Source: Chloracidobacterium sp. UBA3360 (GTDB taxonomy: Bacteria; Acidobacteriota; Blastocatellia; Pyrinomonadales; Pyrinomonadaceae). From it: DNA of 11,167 nt. The translations under genes and the position numbers were made by a program. Below, piece after piece: positions 1 to 6,757 of the stretch (positions within the stretch are counted from its first letter, which is position 1; each line of letters opens with the position of its first letter). The notes beneath the pieces were generated by a model that saw only the letters and a program-made list of their open reading frames with translations, did no database searches and was not told the origin of the DNA. The DNA lies in the NCBI GenBank assembly GCA_002360555.1, contig DEQS01000044.1, positions 1 to 11,167 on the forward strand, in the 5' to 3' direction.

Positions 1-311
1 AGCGTACAGCCGTCGAGATATTCCATCACAAGATACGCAACCTGGCCCTGATTTGAGTCTGCAAAGCCAAAATCCGTGACGTTAACAACATTAGGATGAC
101 GCAGACGCCCCGCAGCACGCGCTTCGCGGCGAAAACGCTCGACAAACTCCGCCCGTTTCATATACTGCGGCGCAATGATCTTCACCGCTACGGGCCGCTC
201 AGTGCCGAGGTGGGTCGCAAGATACACCGTCCCCATACCGCCGCGCCCAAGCTCACGCTCAATATGGTATTTACCGTCCAATGTCTGGCCCAAAAAATCC
301 AGTGTTTCCAT
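1..311 (-). CDS. Serine/threonine protein kinase, PknB/Hanks type (N-terminal part, cut by window edge)
   Basis: The minus strand from the ATG at 311 stays open to base 1, giving 103 codons of a Hanks-type protein kinase N-lobe; no stop is reached because the gene leaves the window. Visible motifs are the glycine-rich ATP loop GRGGMGTVY (residues 22-30), the VAVK lysine that positions ATP phosphates (K44), a helix C glutamate in FRREA (about E63), and the hinge VMEYLDG (95-101). The lead-in GQTLDGKYHIERELG is typical of cytoplasmic kinase domains of bacterial receptor-like kinases, which phosphorylate Ser/Thr on target proteins. The catalytic HRD and DFG motifs and any transmembrane or sensor part lie outside the window. 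The start is supported by the standard distance to the G-loop; only a weak GAAG-like ribosome site precedes it. It is divergent from recA. The family call is secure; substrate and role are unknown. Confidence 0.93.
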   Translation of the reverse strand, partial: METLDFLGQTLDGKYHIERELGRGGMGTVYLATHLGTERPVAVKIIAPQYMKRAEFVERFRREARAAGRLRHPNVVNVTDFGFADSNQGQVAYLVMEYLDGCT

Positions 312-491
312 GTCGCTTCAACTGCCAACTCTACCCGTTTTCAAGGACGCAATGCAAGTAATTACGACAGCAAACTCACGAATGTTTTGTCAAAGATAGG
401 TTGATATTTTGCAAAAGTTGATCTAAAATTCCTCACAAAACTAGCTTTATTAACGGTTTTATTGCTTTTTCTCATTCCAAAGGCATTATTG
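312..491. other. AT-rich intergenic region between the divergent kinase and recA genes
   Basis: This stretch holds no open frame that looks like a gene. It must contain the minus-strand promoter of the kinase gene. A minus-strand TTGACA at 388-393 could be its -35 box, but I cannot find a convincing -10 at normal spacing. A 10-bp palindrome TTTTGCAAAA lies at 407-416; it is short and AT-rich, so its meaning is uncertain. Confidence 0.4.
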
Positions 492-509
492 TGTTGCATC
501 CGTGAAACA
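492..509. promoter_or_regulatory. Upstream palindromic operator candidate of recA (copy 1)
   Basis: The sequence TGTTGCA-TCCG-TGAAACA is an inverted repeat of two 7-bp arms with one mismatch around a 4-bp spacer. It repeats the layout of the perfect palindrome 40 bp downstream. The 18-bp size, N4 spacer and position ahead of recA fit a dimeric helix-turn-helix repressor such as LexA. The sequence differs from the Gram-positive GAAC-N4-GTTC and E. coli CTGT-N8-ACAG boxes. Assignment to LexA is inference. Confidence 0.5.
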
Positions 510-531
510 TTGTGTGTTACAACTACACCTA

Positions 532-549
532 TGTTGCATTTGTGCAACA
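532..549. promoter_or_regulatory. Palindromic operator candidate of recA (copy 2, perfect)
   Basis: TGTTGCA-TTTG-TGCAACA is a perfect inverted repeat of 7-bp arms around 4 bp, ending 58 bp before the chosen recA start. It overlaps the -35 part of the best promoter candidate, as expected for a repressor site. Together with the copy at 492-509 it forms a tandem pair 40 bp apart centre to centre, close to four helical turns. That spacing would put two bound dimers on the same face of the DNA. LexA is the obvious candidate because recA is a core SOS gene in most bacteria. Confidence 0.6.
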
Positions 550-569
550 GCAGAATGTCTTGGTATTGA
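540..569 (+). promoter_or_regulatory. Possible recA promoter (weak -35, extended -10)
   Basis: A TTGTGC hexamer at 540-545 is followed after 18 bp by TATTGA at 564-569. The -10 is preceded by TG one base upstream (561-562), giving an extended -10. A start near 576 would leave a leader of about 30 nt before ATG 608 and would make the upstream in-frame starts at 512 and 587 unlikely. Neither hexamer is close to consensus, so this is tentative. Confidence 0.3.
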
Positions 570-607
570 AATGGAGAGCAAACACTATGGACGGGAGAGG
601 AAACGGT

Positions 608-1678
608 ATGAGCATGGATAAAGGAAAAGCGATCGAATCTGCTTTGCAGCAGATCGAGAAAAAATTTGGCAAGGGTGCGATCATGCGGCTCGGCGAGCGG
701 CCGCACGAAGATATCGGAGCGATCTCGACCACTTGTCTGAGCCTCGATTACGCGATCGGCGTCGGCGGGTTTCCACGCGGCCGTATTATCGAGGTTTACG
801 GGCCGGAAAGCTCGGGTAAAACGACCCTTGCTCTGACGGTCGTTGCCTCGGCTCAAAAGACCGGCGGCGTCTGTGCCTACATCGATGCCGAACACGCAAT
901 GGATCCGGAATACGCGACCAAGCTCGGCGTCAATATCGACGACATGCTCATCTCGCAGCCAGATTCGGGCGAACAGGCGCTTGAGATCGCCGAAACGCTT
1001 ATCCGTTCGAACAGCGTCGATGTCATCGTCATCGATTCGGTCGCCGCACTCGTGCCGCGTGCCGAGCTCGACGGCGAAATGGGTGATTCCCTGCCCGGAC
1101 TGCAAGCACGCTTGATGTCACAAGCTCTGCGCAAGATCACGGCGATCGTCGCGAGTTCTAATACGACGTTTATCTTTATCAATCAGCTTCGCGAAAAGAT
1201 CGGTGTGTTTTTCGGATCACCCGAAACGACGACCGGCGGTAAGGCTCTGAAGTTCTACGCCAGTCTCCGACTCGACATCCGCCGCATCGGCGCGATCAAA
1301 GACGGCGACAAGGTCGTCGGAAACCGCACGCGCGTTAAGGTGGTCAAAAATAAATGTGCCCCGCCGTTCCGTGAATCCGAGTTCGACATCATGTACGGCG
1401 AAGGCATCTCCCGCGAGGGCGACCTGCTTGATATCGCGGTGAATCATAACATCGTCGAAAAATCGGGGGCGTGGTTCTCGTACAAGGGCGAACGCCTCGG
1501 CCAGGGCCGCGACAATGTCAAGAACATGCTCAAAGGCGACCTACCGCTCCTCGAACGCATCGAGCTCGACGTCAAACAGGCGCTGGGCTTTGTATTGGCC
1601 GAACCAAAGGCAAAGGCAGCAGCAGCCGGAAAGGCTGCAAAGGCCGAAATCGAGGAAACAGCAGAATCCGTAGAATAA
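608..1678 (+). CDS. recA: RecA recombinase / SOS coprotease
   Basis: RecA forms ATP-dependent filaments on single-stranded DNA in the cytoplasm, carries out strand exchange, and triggers LexA self-cleavage. The 356-residue product has the family's usual length and order: N-terminal IEKKFGKGAIMRLGE, Walker A GPESSGKT (65-72), catalytic E95 in DAEHA, Walker B VIVIDSVA (139-146), loop L1 with GDSLPG (159-164), the RLMSQALRK stretch, loop L2 with INQLREKIGVFFGSPETTTGG (191-211 region), RVKVVKNK, then an Ala/Lys-rich linker and an acidic tail. I chose ATG 608 because GGGAGAGG ends 7 nt upstream and the protein then begins MSMDKGKAIESALQQIE, like other RecAs. ATG 587 (GGAG 10 nt upstream) is possible; ATG 614 and GTG 512 are less likely. 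L1 reads LP where E. coli has HM, a variant also known in Alphaproteobacteria. Control is probably through the palindromes at 492-549. Confidence 0.98.
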   Translation: MSMDKGKAIESALQQIEKKFGKGAIMRLGERPHEDIGAISTTCLSLDYAIGVGGFPRGRIIEVYGPESSGKTTLALTVVASAQKTGGVCAYIDAEHAMDPEYATKLGVNIDDMLISQPDSGEQALEIAETLIRSNSVDVIVIDSVAALVPRAELDGEMGDSLPGLQARLMSQALRKITAIVASSNTTFIFINQLREKIGVFFGSPETTTGGKALKFYASLRLDIRRIGAIKDGDKVVGNRTRVKVVKNKCAPPFRESEFDIMYGEGISREGDLLDIAVNHNIVEKSGAWFSYKGERLGQGRDNVKNMLKGDLPLLERIELDVKQALGFVLAEPKAKAAAAGKAAKAEIEETAESVE

Positions 1679-1743
1679 GGAAACTTAATTAATAAATCCA
1701 AAGTCCGACCCTCTGTGGCATTCTAGTGATTTTCTGCGGGAAT

Positions 1744-1772
1744 TTGACATACTCTGGCCACTTATTTACACT
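1744..1772 (+). promoter_or_regulatory. Sigma-70-type promoter of the tRNA-Phe gene
   Basis: A perfect -35 TTGACA (1744-1749) is followed by a 17-bp spacer and a -10 TACACT (1767-1772, 4 of 6 consensus). The predicted start is near 1779, about 30 nt before the mature tRNA 5' end and almost exactly at the foot of the leader hairpin. Strong promoters of this kind are usual for stable RNA genes. Confidence 0.75.
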
Positions 1773-1780
1773 TACAAATT

Positions 1781-1808
1781 CGCGTCCAATACGGTTTGGA
1801 CGCGTTTT
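1781..1808 (+). other. Perfect 9-bp leader hairpin with T4 tail directly ahead of tRNA-Phe
   Basis: CGCGTCCAA (1781-1789) and TTGGACGCG (1796-1804) are perfectly complementary around a 6-nt loop TACGGT. They are followed by TTTT (1805-1808), and the mature tRNA begins at 1809. By form it is an intrinsic terminator, yet it lies between the promoter and the tRNA it should serve. It may stop recA read-through, act as an attenuator of the tRNA, or be a leader structure that presents the RNase P site. The sequence cannot decide between these. Confidence 0.7.
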
Positions 1809-1884
<76 letters not shown>

Positions 1885-1901
1885 ATATTTTCAAAAACTT
1901 A

Positions 1902-1926
1902 GGGCTGCCATATCGGCAGCCCTTTT
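1902..1926 (+). terminator. Intrinsic terminator of tRNA-Phe, possibly bidirectional
   Basis: GGGCTGCC (1902-1909) pairs with GGCAGCCC (1915-1922) around the loop ATATC, followed by TTTT at 1923-1926. It ends the tRNA transcript 18 nt after CCA. Read on the minus strand, the same 8-bp stem is followed after a short gap by a T-run (the A-run at 1894-1898). It may therefore also end the minus-strand Omp85 gene, which stops at 1980. Confidence 0.85.
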
Positions 1927-1979
1927 GTTATGAGCAAACGTGTCCATTCTCGTCGTAATGATGACGAGGGTCACACTTA

Positions 1980-3221
1980 CTAAAACGCTTCCGTTACCGA
2001 CATCGAAAGCGTATATCCAGCACGTCCGTAACCCCAATCGATCCGATAATTGATATGGTTCTTTTTGTCGAGTTTGAACCGCACTCCGGCACCGCCAGCC
2101 GGCAATAGCTCATTAAACCTAAAGTCGCTCCAGTGTTTCGCCACACCGCCGACGCCTCCAAAAGCTACAAAGCCGAGCCGCCATATTAGTTCGCGACGAT
2201 ATTCGACTTGCGTTGCAAACATTCTGCGATCTTGAAATTGACCGGTCGCGTAACCACGCAGATCGCTGCCGCCGTATAGACAAAGGTCAAAGAACGGCGT
2301 CGTATCGCTCACCGAACAGGCCATCCCGCGGTATGCCAAGACCTGGTCTTTGCCGATCGACTTATAACCGTTGTATGAGGCCTTGTACGTCTGATATGTG
2401 CGATTGCTGCCTAGCGCTTTAGCAAAAAAATCACCCTTAAAGTCCCAGATCGAACCTTTTGTCGGATAAAAACTATTGTCCCTGAGATCACGCTGAACGT
2501 GAAATCCGATAGCGGCGGTTGTCGACTTGAGATCAACAGCCGGTATCACGAATCCGCCGGGCGTTGGTGTGCCGCCGGCTGAGGCGGTCAGCTTGCGATA
2601 TTGATAACGCGGACCGATAAAAATATCTTTCCACACATTTCGCATAAATTCGCCGAAAAAGAAGGTTCCGCTTTGTTTGATCAACGTCGATACCGCCGGT
2701 TGTCCCGGGACGCTGCCAATGCCATAGAATTCATAGTTTGCCTTGCCCGTTCCGAGTGCTAATGTTGTCTGATATTTGTTTTCAGCAAAGCTCAAATGTC
2801 CGCCAAGCACGAATCCCCGAGTGCCATTATTAGTAAACGCAGCGGCAAAACCGATCGAAGATGGCTTCGAGAGTTTGTCGCTTTGTTTGAGCTTAAAGAC
2901 ATAGCCTACGCCTAAAATAATACCGGAACCAAAGGTCGGGCTTTTGATCGGTATTGGTGCGAGGATCAAGCTCCCTCGTTTTTCTTTTTTCGGTTTAACA
3001 GCTTTTTCAGTATCAGTATCTTTCGTGTCCGCGGGTTTCGTTGTGCTCGACGGCGTCGGGGATGGCGTTGCCGTCTGTCCTGCAGCAGCAATTGCTACTG
3101 TTAGGATCATCAAAATGAGCGCTAGGTTTCTCCTGCGGTTGGATAGCTTACATCCGGCGAAGATCGATCTGTAATTGTTATAAATTGGTCTATAAACAGC
3201 GGTTAGGTTCATTCGTATCAT
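1980..3221 (-). CDS. Omp85/BamA-type outer-membrane barrel without POTRA domains
   Basis: The 413-residue product matches the C-terminal barrel of the Omp85 superfamily (BamA/TamA, surface antigen) that sits in the outer membrane. Two hallmark motifs are visible: RDLRDNSFYPTKGS (244-257), like the RDNPFxPTxGS strand of BamA, and GGSDLRGY (317-324), the (V/L)RG(F/Y) motif of the loop that folds into the barrel. The chain ends in Phe, as outer-membrane proteins commonly do. There is no room for POTRA repeats: a hydrophobic signal-like segment (about 33-48, after RRR) is followed by a Thr/Pro/Ser linker and a Lys-rich stretch (51-82), then the barrel. Such short members are known near secreted proteins, but their substrates are mostly unknown. 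The ATG at 3221 has a weak GGAAG upstream and leaves an unusually long pre-signal segment; ATG 3212 is an alternative. It follows the 749-residue protein gene across a hairpin. Confidence 0.85.
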   Translation of the reverse strand: MIRMNLTAVYRPIYNNYRSIFAGCKLSNRRRNLALILMILTVAIAAAGQTATPSPTPSSTTKPADTKDTDTEKAVKPKKEKRGSLILAPIPIKSPTFGSGIILGVGYVFKLKQSDKLSKPSSIGFAAAFTNNGTRGFVLGGHLSFAENKYQTTLALGTGKANYEFYGIGSVPGQPAVSTLIKQSGTFFFGEFMRNVWKDIFIGPRYQYRKLTASAGGTPTPGGFVIPAVDLKSTTAAIGFHVQRDLRDNSFYPTKGSIWDFKGDFFAKALGSNRTYQTYKASYNGYKSIGKDQVLAYRGMACSVSDTTPFFDLCLYGGSDLRGYATGQFQDRRMFATQVEYRRELIWRLGFVAFGGVGGVAKHWSDFRFNELLPAGGAGVRFKLDKKNHINYRIDWGYGRAGYTLSMSVTEAF

Positions 3222-3270
3222 TTAAGTTAAGGCTTCCGGTTCTGTTTCTTATAATTATTAATAAGTGAAG

Positions 3271-3309
3271 TTGCCCCAACCCGTGATTTGTACGGGCTGG
3301 GACAATTTT
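3271..3309. terminator. Strong intercistronic hairpin between the repeat-protein and Omp85 genes
   Basis: TTGCCCCAACCCGT (3271-3284) and ACGGGCTGGGACAA (3292-3305) form a 14-bp stem with two G-T pairs and a 7-nt loop. On the plus strand it is followed by TTTT (3306-3309), yet no plus-strand gene leads into it. On the minus strand, the direction of the flanking genes, the stem is followed by the T-rich but imperfect CTTCACTTATT. It may end or attenuate transcription after the 749-residue gene, or stop antisense transcription. Confidence 0.6.
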
Positions 3310-3352
3310 GGAGGAGAAAGTCCAGATAAGGTTCGGAAACGGGCAATGTAGA

Positions 3353-5602
3353 TTACCGTCGCCGTCCACCACCACGATAACTGCCGGCTGACATCCGCCC
3401 GCCCATATTTGAACGGTAATTGTTATAGTTTTGCGTTCGCATAGCACCTTCGGTTCGAGCCTTTGAGTCACGGTTTAGCTGGTTGTAGGTTGAGCTGTCA
3501 ATTCCTCCAAGTCCGTTCTGTGTACCGGTTTGGCCGGCATTTGCTCCGCCCACACTGCTCCAGCCATCACCGGTCTTTTTATAGACGTTACCGTTATGGC
3601 CAGCGTAAATATCACCGCTTTTTGACTTTGCGACCGTCGTACGACCATTCTGTCCTGTTCCCGTGACCGCTCCGGCACCACTGCTCGTCCGTATACCCGC
3701 CACTGAGTTGCCGGTGACATTACTGGAAGCCCGGCCCGTCTGTGCCCAGCTATCGCCGCGCTGAACATAACTCGAGCCCCAGCTACCGTAGATATTGCTA
3801 CCCTGACGCGTCTGGGCGTATGTGCCGGTTCGCGGGTTATATGCCTGTGCAAAGGTCCTCGAGCCGTAAGGGCCGTAGGCCGTCGCCCCGCGTGCATAAA
3901 CGCCGGTGCGAGGATTATACACAGCGCCAAATCCAACGCCGCCATAAGGCCCGTAAACCAGAGCTCCACGGCCATAGACGCCAAGATATGGGTTATACCA
4001 TGCGGCGTACCCATACGTTCTGTAATACGGATAGTAGATCGGATAATAGATGCCGTAATAAACCCACGGTGCGTAATACCATCCCGTTCCCCACACGGCG
4101 CAGCCCCAGGCAACCATCATGCCGGTGTAAGCCGGGACGTAGCTGTATGTCACATAGGTCGGAGTGCTCTCCTTGATCGTCACGTAGGTGACGTTATGCA
4201 TCGGTGAACTTGCAGGTATCTTATAGATCTCCGCCGGTATCATTGATGCAACCGTCCACGGGCCCATAGGCGCGTCTGAGACAAACCAAACCGCCTGATA
4301 GCACATGTAATATTTTTCGCCGAATTTGACGATCTGCTTGTCGGTATTGACCGCCTGCCAAAGCATCGTATCTTTGATAGGCTGAAAGTTGGGCTCTCCC
4401 TGATAAACAACTTCAGGAGCTTTGAGTTGCGTCCTATCCACCGTTGCGGTTGTCGGTACGCTGGCCTGCAGCACAGCTTCGGTCGCTTGATCTGTACCGG
4501 GGACCGATGCCAGCACTCGCGAACGAGGGTGGTCGAGCGGGATGCTCTTAAAATCAGAAGGAAGATCCGGCGTTGCAAACGTCCACGGTCCATCAAGGCT
4601 TGGACCCGAAAACCATCGTCCGGCTACCAAATAGTAAAACGCGCCTGCCGCACCGTTCCTAAAGACATCTGCCTCGGTGTTGTTTACCCAAAGCAGCGAA
4701 GTCCCCGCAACCGGCGTATATTTTGGCTGGCCATCCGTCACGATCAATTCGGACGGTGTGGTGGTTACGAATATCTTCGGCATTTTGTCCGCCGAAATTT
4801 TGCTGCCGGGGACGTTTACGTTTACGTCTTTCCAGTTATCGTCCCGCGGTAATTTACCGAGGCTCGGCGGCAAAGTACCTGCCGGGACCCAACCGCTGTT
4901 CAGATCATTCGACTTGAACCAATTTGCATCGCGTCGTAAATAAAAGGTTTTTGTTGAGGGCTGCTGAAAGATATCCCAGTTGGTATTGACCGCATATTGC
5001 AGTTCGGAATCCTTGATCGGACTCCAAATCGGATCTCCGTCAAAACCGACAAGCACGGCCGGTTTGCTGCTGTAAAAGACGGTCGGCGGATCAGCTTTGA
5101 CGCCGGCAGGGTTGTCGGCCTTTGGCATAAGCTGGCTCTTATCAATAGCGGCCAAAACTTTATCAAGCGGAATTATCTTGTCAGCCTCGGGAAGCTCGGC
5201 CTGCAAAGCGGTGGTTACCTTACGGGCGTCTTCACGCGATAGTGCCGACAGATTGACCTCAGGTATCTCAAAATCCCTGAACCGCACCAGGCGGTCATCT
5301 AGAGCAACATCAGTATTTGCCTCGATCTTGATCGAGCCGACCGCCGGTGTGTCGCCGGGCTTTGCCTCGTATGAGATCGCCGACCACGCAACCATGCGAT
5401 CCTGGCCAAACCAACTGGCGATCTGTGGTTCAAAGAGCGTGACACTACCGCCGCTCGACAGCTTGTACGTGCGCGGATAAGGTGCCCCTGGCTGTGTCGG
5501 CCCTGTCTTAGTCTGGGACAACGCCGCCGGAGCGAGCCCGGACACAAACATTGCCAACACCATGACCATTGCAAATAACGAACTTTTTCTATCTGTTCTC
5601 AT
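3353..5602 (-). CDS. Secreted Tyr/Gly-rich repeat protein of 749 residues, function unknown
   Basis: The product has a clear signal peptide (hydrophobic 9-28, cleavage near ALSQ-T) and is probably periplasmic or surface exposed. Three diverged copies of a 70-80 residue unit lie at about 172-252, 275-355 and 396-463. Their shared core is P-x-(V/I)-(F/V) near the start, D-G-x-P-x-(W/Y)-x-P or the like, (L)-x-x-V-N-(N)-T, a YYL/YYM strand, then a W-F and GPW, ending in (K/S)-(L/I)-P. A YVPAY motif (488-492) leads into a Trp/Tyr/Gly-rich segment and three 26-residue YNP repeats (536-613). The tail is Ser/Gly/Asn-rich and ends GGGRRR. I recall similar proteins being labelled carbohydrate-binding family V/XII, but no catalytic residues are visible and I would not assign a function. 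The start is supported by GGAG 7 nt upstream. It heads a unit with the Omp85 barrel downstream and carries the 5682-5701 element upstream. Confidence 0.85.
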   Translation of the reverse strand: MRTDRKSSLFAMVMVLAMFVSGLAPAALSQTKTGPTQPGAPYPRTYKLSSGGSVTLFEPQIASWFGQDRMVAWSAISYEAKPGDTPAVGSIKIEANTDVALDDRLVRFRDFEIPEVNLSALSREDARKVTTALQAELPEADKIIPLDKVLAAIDKSQLMPKADNPAGVKADPPTVFYSSKPAVLVGFDGDPIWSPIKDSELQYAVNTNWDIFQQPSTKTFYLRRDANWFKSNDLNSGWVPAGTLPPSLGKLPRDDNWKDVNVNVPGSKISADKMPKIFVTTTPSELIVTDGQPKYTPVAGTSLLWVNNTEADVFRNGAAGAFYYLVAGRWFSGPSLDGPWTFATPDLPSDFKSIPLDHPRSRVLASVPGTDQATEAVLQASVPTTATVDRTQLKAPEVVYQGEPNFQPIKDTMLWQAVNTDKQIVKFGEKYYMCYQAVWFVSDAPMGPWTVASMIPAEIYKIPASSPMHNVTYVTIKESTPTYVTYSYVPAYTGMMVAWGCAVWGTGWYYAPWVYYGIYYPIYYPYYRTYGYAAWYNPYLGVYGRGALVYGPYGGVGFGAVYNPRTGVYARGATAYGPYGSRTFAQAYNPRTGTYAQTRQGSNIYGSWGSSYVQRGDSWAQTGRASSNVTGNSVAGIRTSSGAGAVTGTGQNGRTTVAKSKSGDIYAGHNGNVYKKTGDGWSSVGGANAGQTGTQNGLGGIDSSTYNQLNRDSKARTEGAMRTQNYNNYRSNMGGRMSAGSYRGGGRRR
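3764..3997 (-). repeat. Three tandem 26-residue YNP repeats inside the 749-residue protein
   Basis: Residues 536, 562 and 588 each begin YNP, exactly 26 residues apart. Copies 1 and 2 share the plan YNP-x2-G-V-Y-x-RGA-x2-YGPYG-x3-F. Copy 3 starts YNPRTGTYA and then diverges (YGSWG in place of YGPYG). The regular spacing suggests a repeated extended or beta-rich structure. Confidence 0.8.
4214..5089 (-). repeat. Three diverged 70-80 residue repeat units in the 749-residue protein
   Basis: Units at about residues 172-252, 275-355 and 396-463 align by their PTVFYSS / PKIFVTT / PEVVYQG openings, the SPIKD / TPVAG / QPIKD segment, AVNTN / VNNTE / AVNTD, ANWF / GRWF / AVWF, then SGW / GPW / GPW, and LGKLP / FKSIP / IYKIP endings. 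The third unit lacks the strand between PxVxY and DGxP, so it is shorter. This is protein-level repetition; the DNA has diverged. Confidence 0.75.
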
Positions 5603-5681
5603 ATAATTACTCCGTAAAATGCCGCGATAGGCGCAGCGATAATTTTGTACTTATTAATTTTGAGATCGAACGGGCCAACGC

Positions 5682-5701
5682 GTAACTGTCAAAACTTACA
5701 G
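5682..5701. promoter_or_regulatory. Conserved 20-bp regulatory element upstream of the 749-residue gene (copy A)
   Basis: GTAACTGTCA-AAAC-TTACAG lies 80 bp upstream of the start codon at 5602. It matches the element at 8041-8060 at 16 of 20 positions, and all four differences fall in the central spacer. Its core CTGTCA-N4-TTACAG is an imperfect inverted repeat, the shape of a dimeric regulator site. On the minus strand it also contains TTGACA (5687-5692), which could double as a -35 box, but no good -10 follows at normal spacing. Confidence 0.6.
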
Positions 5702-5718
5702 GTGAAGGAAACAAGAAA

Positions 5719-5752
5719 GCCGCCGCTGGTTGAGACCAACGACGGCGGTTTT
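5719..5752. terminator. Terminator after the DUF2950 gene, probably bidirectional
   Basis: CCGCCG (5720-5725) pairs with CGGCGG (5743-5748). An inner TGGT/ACCA stem closes a TGAG loop, with an asymmetric bulge between the two stems. A-runs and T-runs flank it on both sides: TTTT at 5749-5752 on the plus strand and CTTTCTTGTTT on the minus strand. It lies just beyond the DUF2950 stop at 5771 and upstream of the next unit's promoter region. Confidence 0.75.
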
Positions 5753-5770
5753 GATGGGATCGTCCGGGGT

Positions 5771-6727
5771 TTAGTCCAGATCGACGAGTTTCCAAGTGAC
5801 GTCCGGGTTGTATACATTCATTGCCCCGGCGATGGCGGATGTCTGAGGGCCTAGGTTTTTCTCGTAAACGCGGCCTTCCTGATTTACGACAAAGGTCATA
5901 ATGCCTGACGAGCCGTATGTAGCCGGATACGCAACAAGTGCAAATCCGGCGATCATATTCCCGTTGATCAGGTAGCTAAACTTGCCGCCCGGTGCGGCTG
6001 CTCCCTGACCGAACAGGATCTTGAAGTAATAGCCATGAAACGGAGCGGCCGATTGAGTAGTGTTCGATTTCGTCTTATAGCCCTCGGCTGCTGCGTAGGC
6101 AAATAGAGGTCCCAGCGGACTCTCGTCTTCATCGCCCTCGACCTTTTCCCAGTAAAGTCCGTCTTTCATGCCCGGTGTACTGGCTATTTTCTGAGCGTAT
6201 TCAGAGACCTGATCGCCATCCCAGTCGTAACCGTTAAAATACTCAAACTGCGACAGGGCATAGCCCTGACAAATAAATATCGCGTCGATCTCATTTTCGC
6301 CGATCCGACGGCTTATGAGTTCTTCGACGCCGGCTTCGGTGTCAAATTTCCATTTATCGCCCGTCTTTACGATCGGTGCCGCAAACGGCCAATCATCTTC
6401 GCCGATAACGATAGTGAGCTTGTCGCCGTTGGCTTTGTCATACTTAATAGATTTACCGAGCCTTGCCGCAAACTCATCATAGGCATTCTTGTCGGCAACC
6501 GAGTCACCGGAAATTAGATCCTTGAGGTGCGGGCCAAATATTGTTGCCAGGGCTCCTTGGTCGTGAGCCTTAACAGCGGACTGCAATGCCAGGAGCGCGA
6601 CCTCGGGACTGTCAAAAAGCTGCTGGCCGCGAATCGAAACAGCACCGCCGCAAACCAGTATCGCCAAACCTAGGAGGGCTACACCGCGTGAAATGATAAT
6701 GCTTTTATAATCGTTTAGAACTTTCAT
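5771..6727 (-). CDS. DUF2950 family secreted protein
   Basis: The 318-residue product has an N-terminal signal (hydrophobic 15-32, ending near IRGQQ) and matches the DUF2950 family along its length. Recognisable segments are FDSPEVALLALQSAVKAHD (38-56), a DDWPFAAPIV strand (111-120), WKFDTEAGVEELISRRIGENE (126-146), the DGLYW box (189-193), HGYYFKIL (231-238), and the C-terminal GFALVAYPATYGSSGIMTF block followed by VNQEGRVYEKNLG (261-293). No biochemical role is established for this family; it is exported and usually encoded next to DUF3300, as here. The start is supported by AGGAG 7 nt upstream. Only 30 bp separate it from the DUF3300 stop, so the two are almost certainly cotranscribed, with DUF3300 first. 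Confidence 0.92.
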   Translation of the reverse strand: MKVLNDYKSIIISRGVALLGLAILVCGGAVSIRGQQLFDSPEVALLALQSAVKAHDQGALATIFGPHLKDLISGDSVADKNAYDEFAARLGKSIKYDKANGDKLTIVIGEDDWPFAAPIVKTGDKWKFDTEAGVEELISRRIGENEIDAIFICQGYALSQFEYFNGYDWDGDQVSEYAQKIASTPGMKDGLYWEKVEGDEDESPLGPLFAYAAAEGYKTKSNTTQSAAPFHGYYFKILFGQGAAAPGGKFSYLINGNMIAGFALVAYPATYGSSGIMTFVVNQEGRVYEKNLGPQTSAIAGAMNVYNPDVTWKLVDLD

Positions 6728-6757
6728 AATAATTCTCCTGATAACCTGCCGATTTGG

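Noticed and set aside
407..416. TTTTGCAAAA palindrome in the kinase-recA intergenic region
   Set aside because: Short, AT-rich and without a second copy; expected by chance in such DNA.
512..607. Upstream in-frame starts of recA (GTG 512, ATG 587)
   Set aside because: GTG 512 would start inside the operator region and add residues absent from RecA proteins. ATG 587 has a weaker-placed GGAG, while 608 has GGGAGAGG at 7 nt and gives the normal N terminus.
362..1105. Minus-strand open frame of 247 codons across the recA promoter and 5' half
   Set aside because: It is antisense to recA, has no recognisable domain or ribosome site, and its openness follows from the codon bias of recA.
1752..1761. 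Ten-base copy of the tRNA-Phe 3' end (CTCTGGCCAC) upstream of the tRNA, as a possible attachment-site remnant
   Set aside because: Ten bases is too short, no integrase or foreign-looking DNA is near, and the copy lies inside the promoter spacer.
3475..4113. Minus-strand frame of 212 codons inside the 749-residue gene
   Set aside because: Same-strand shadow in another frame: no signal peptide or known motif, whereas the long frame shows clear protein repeats.
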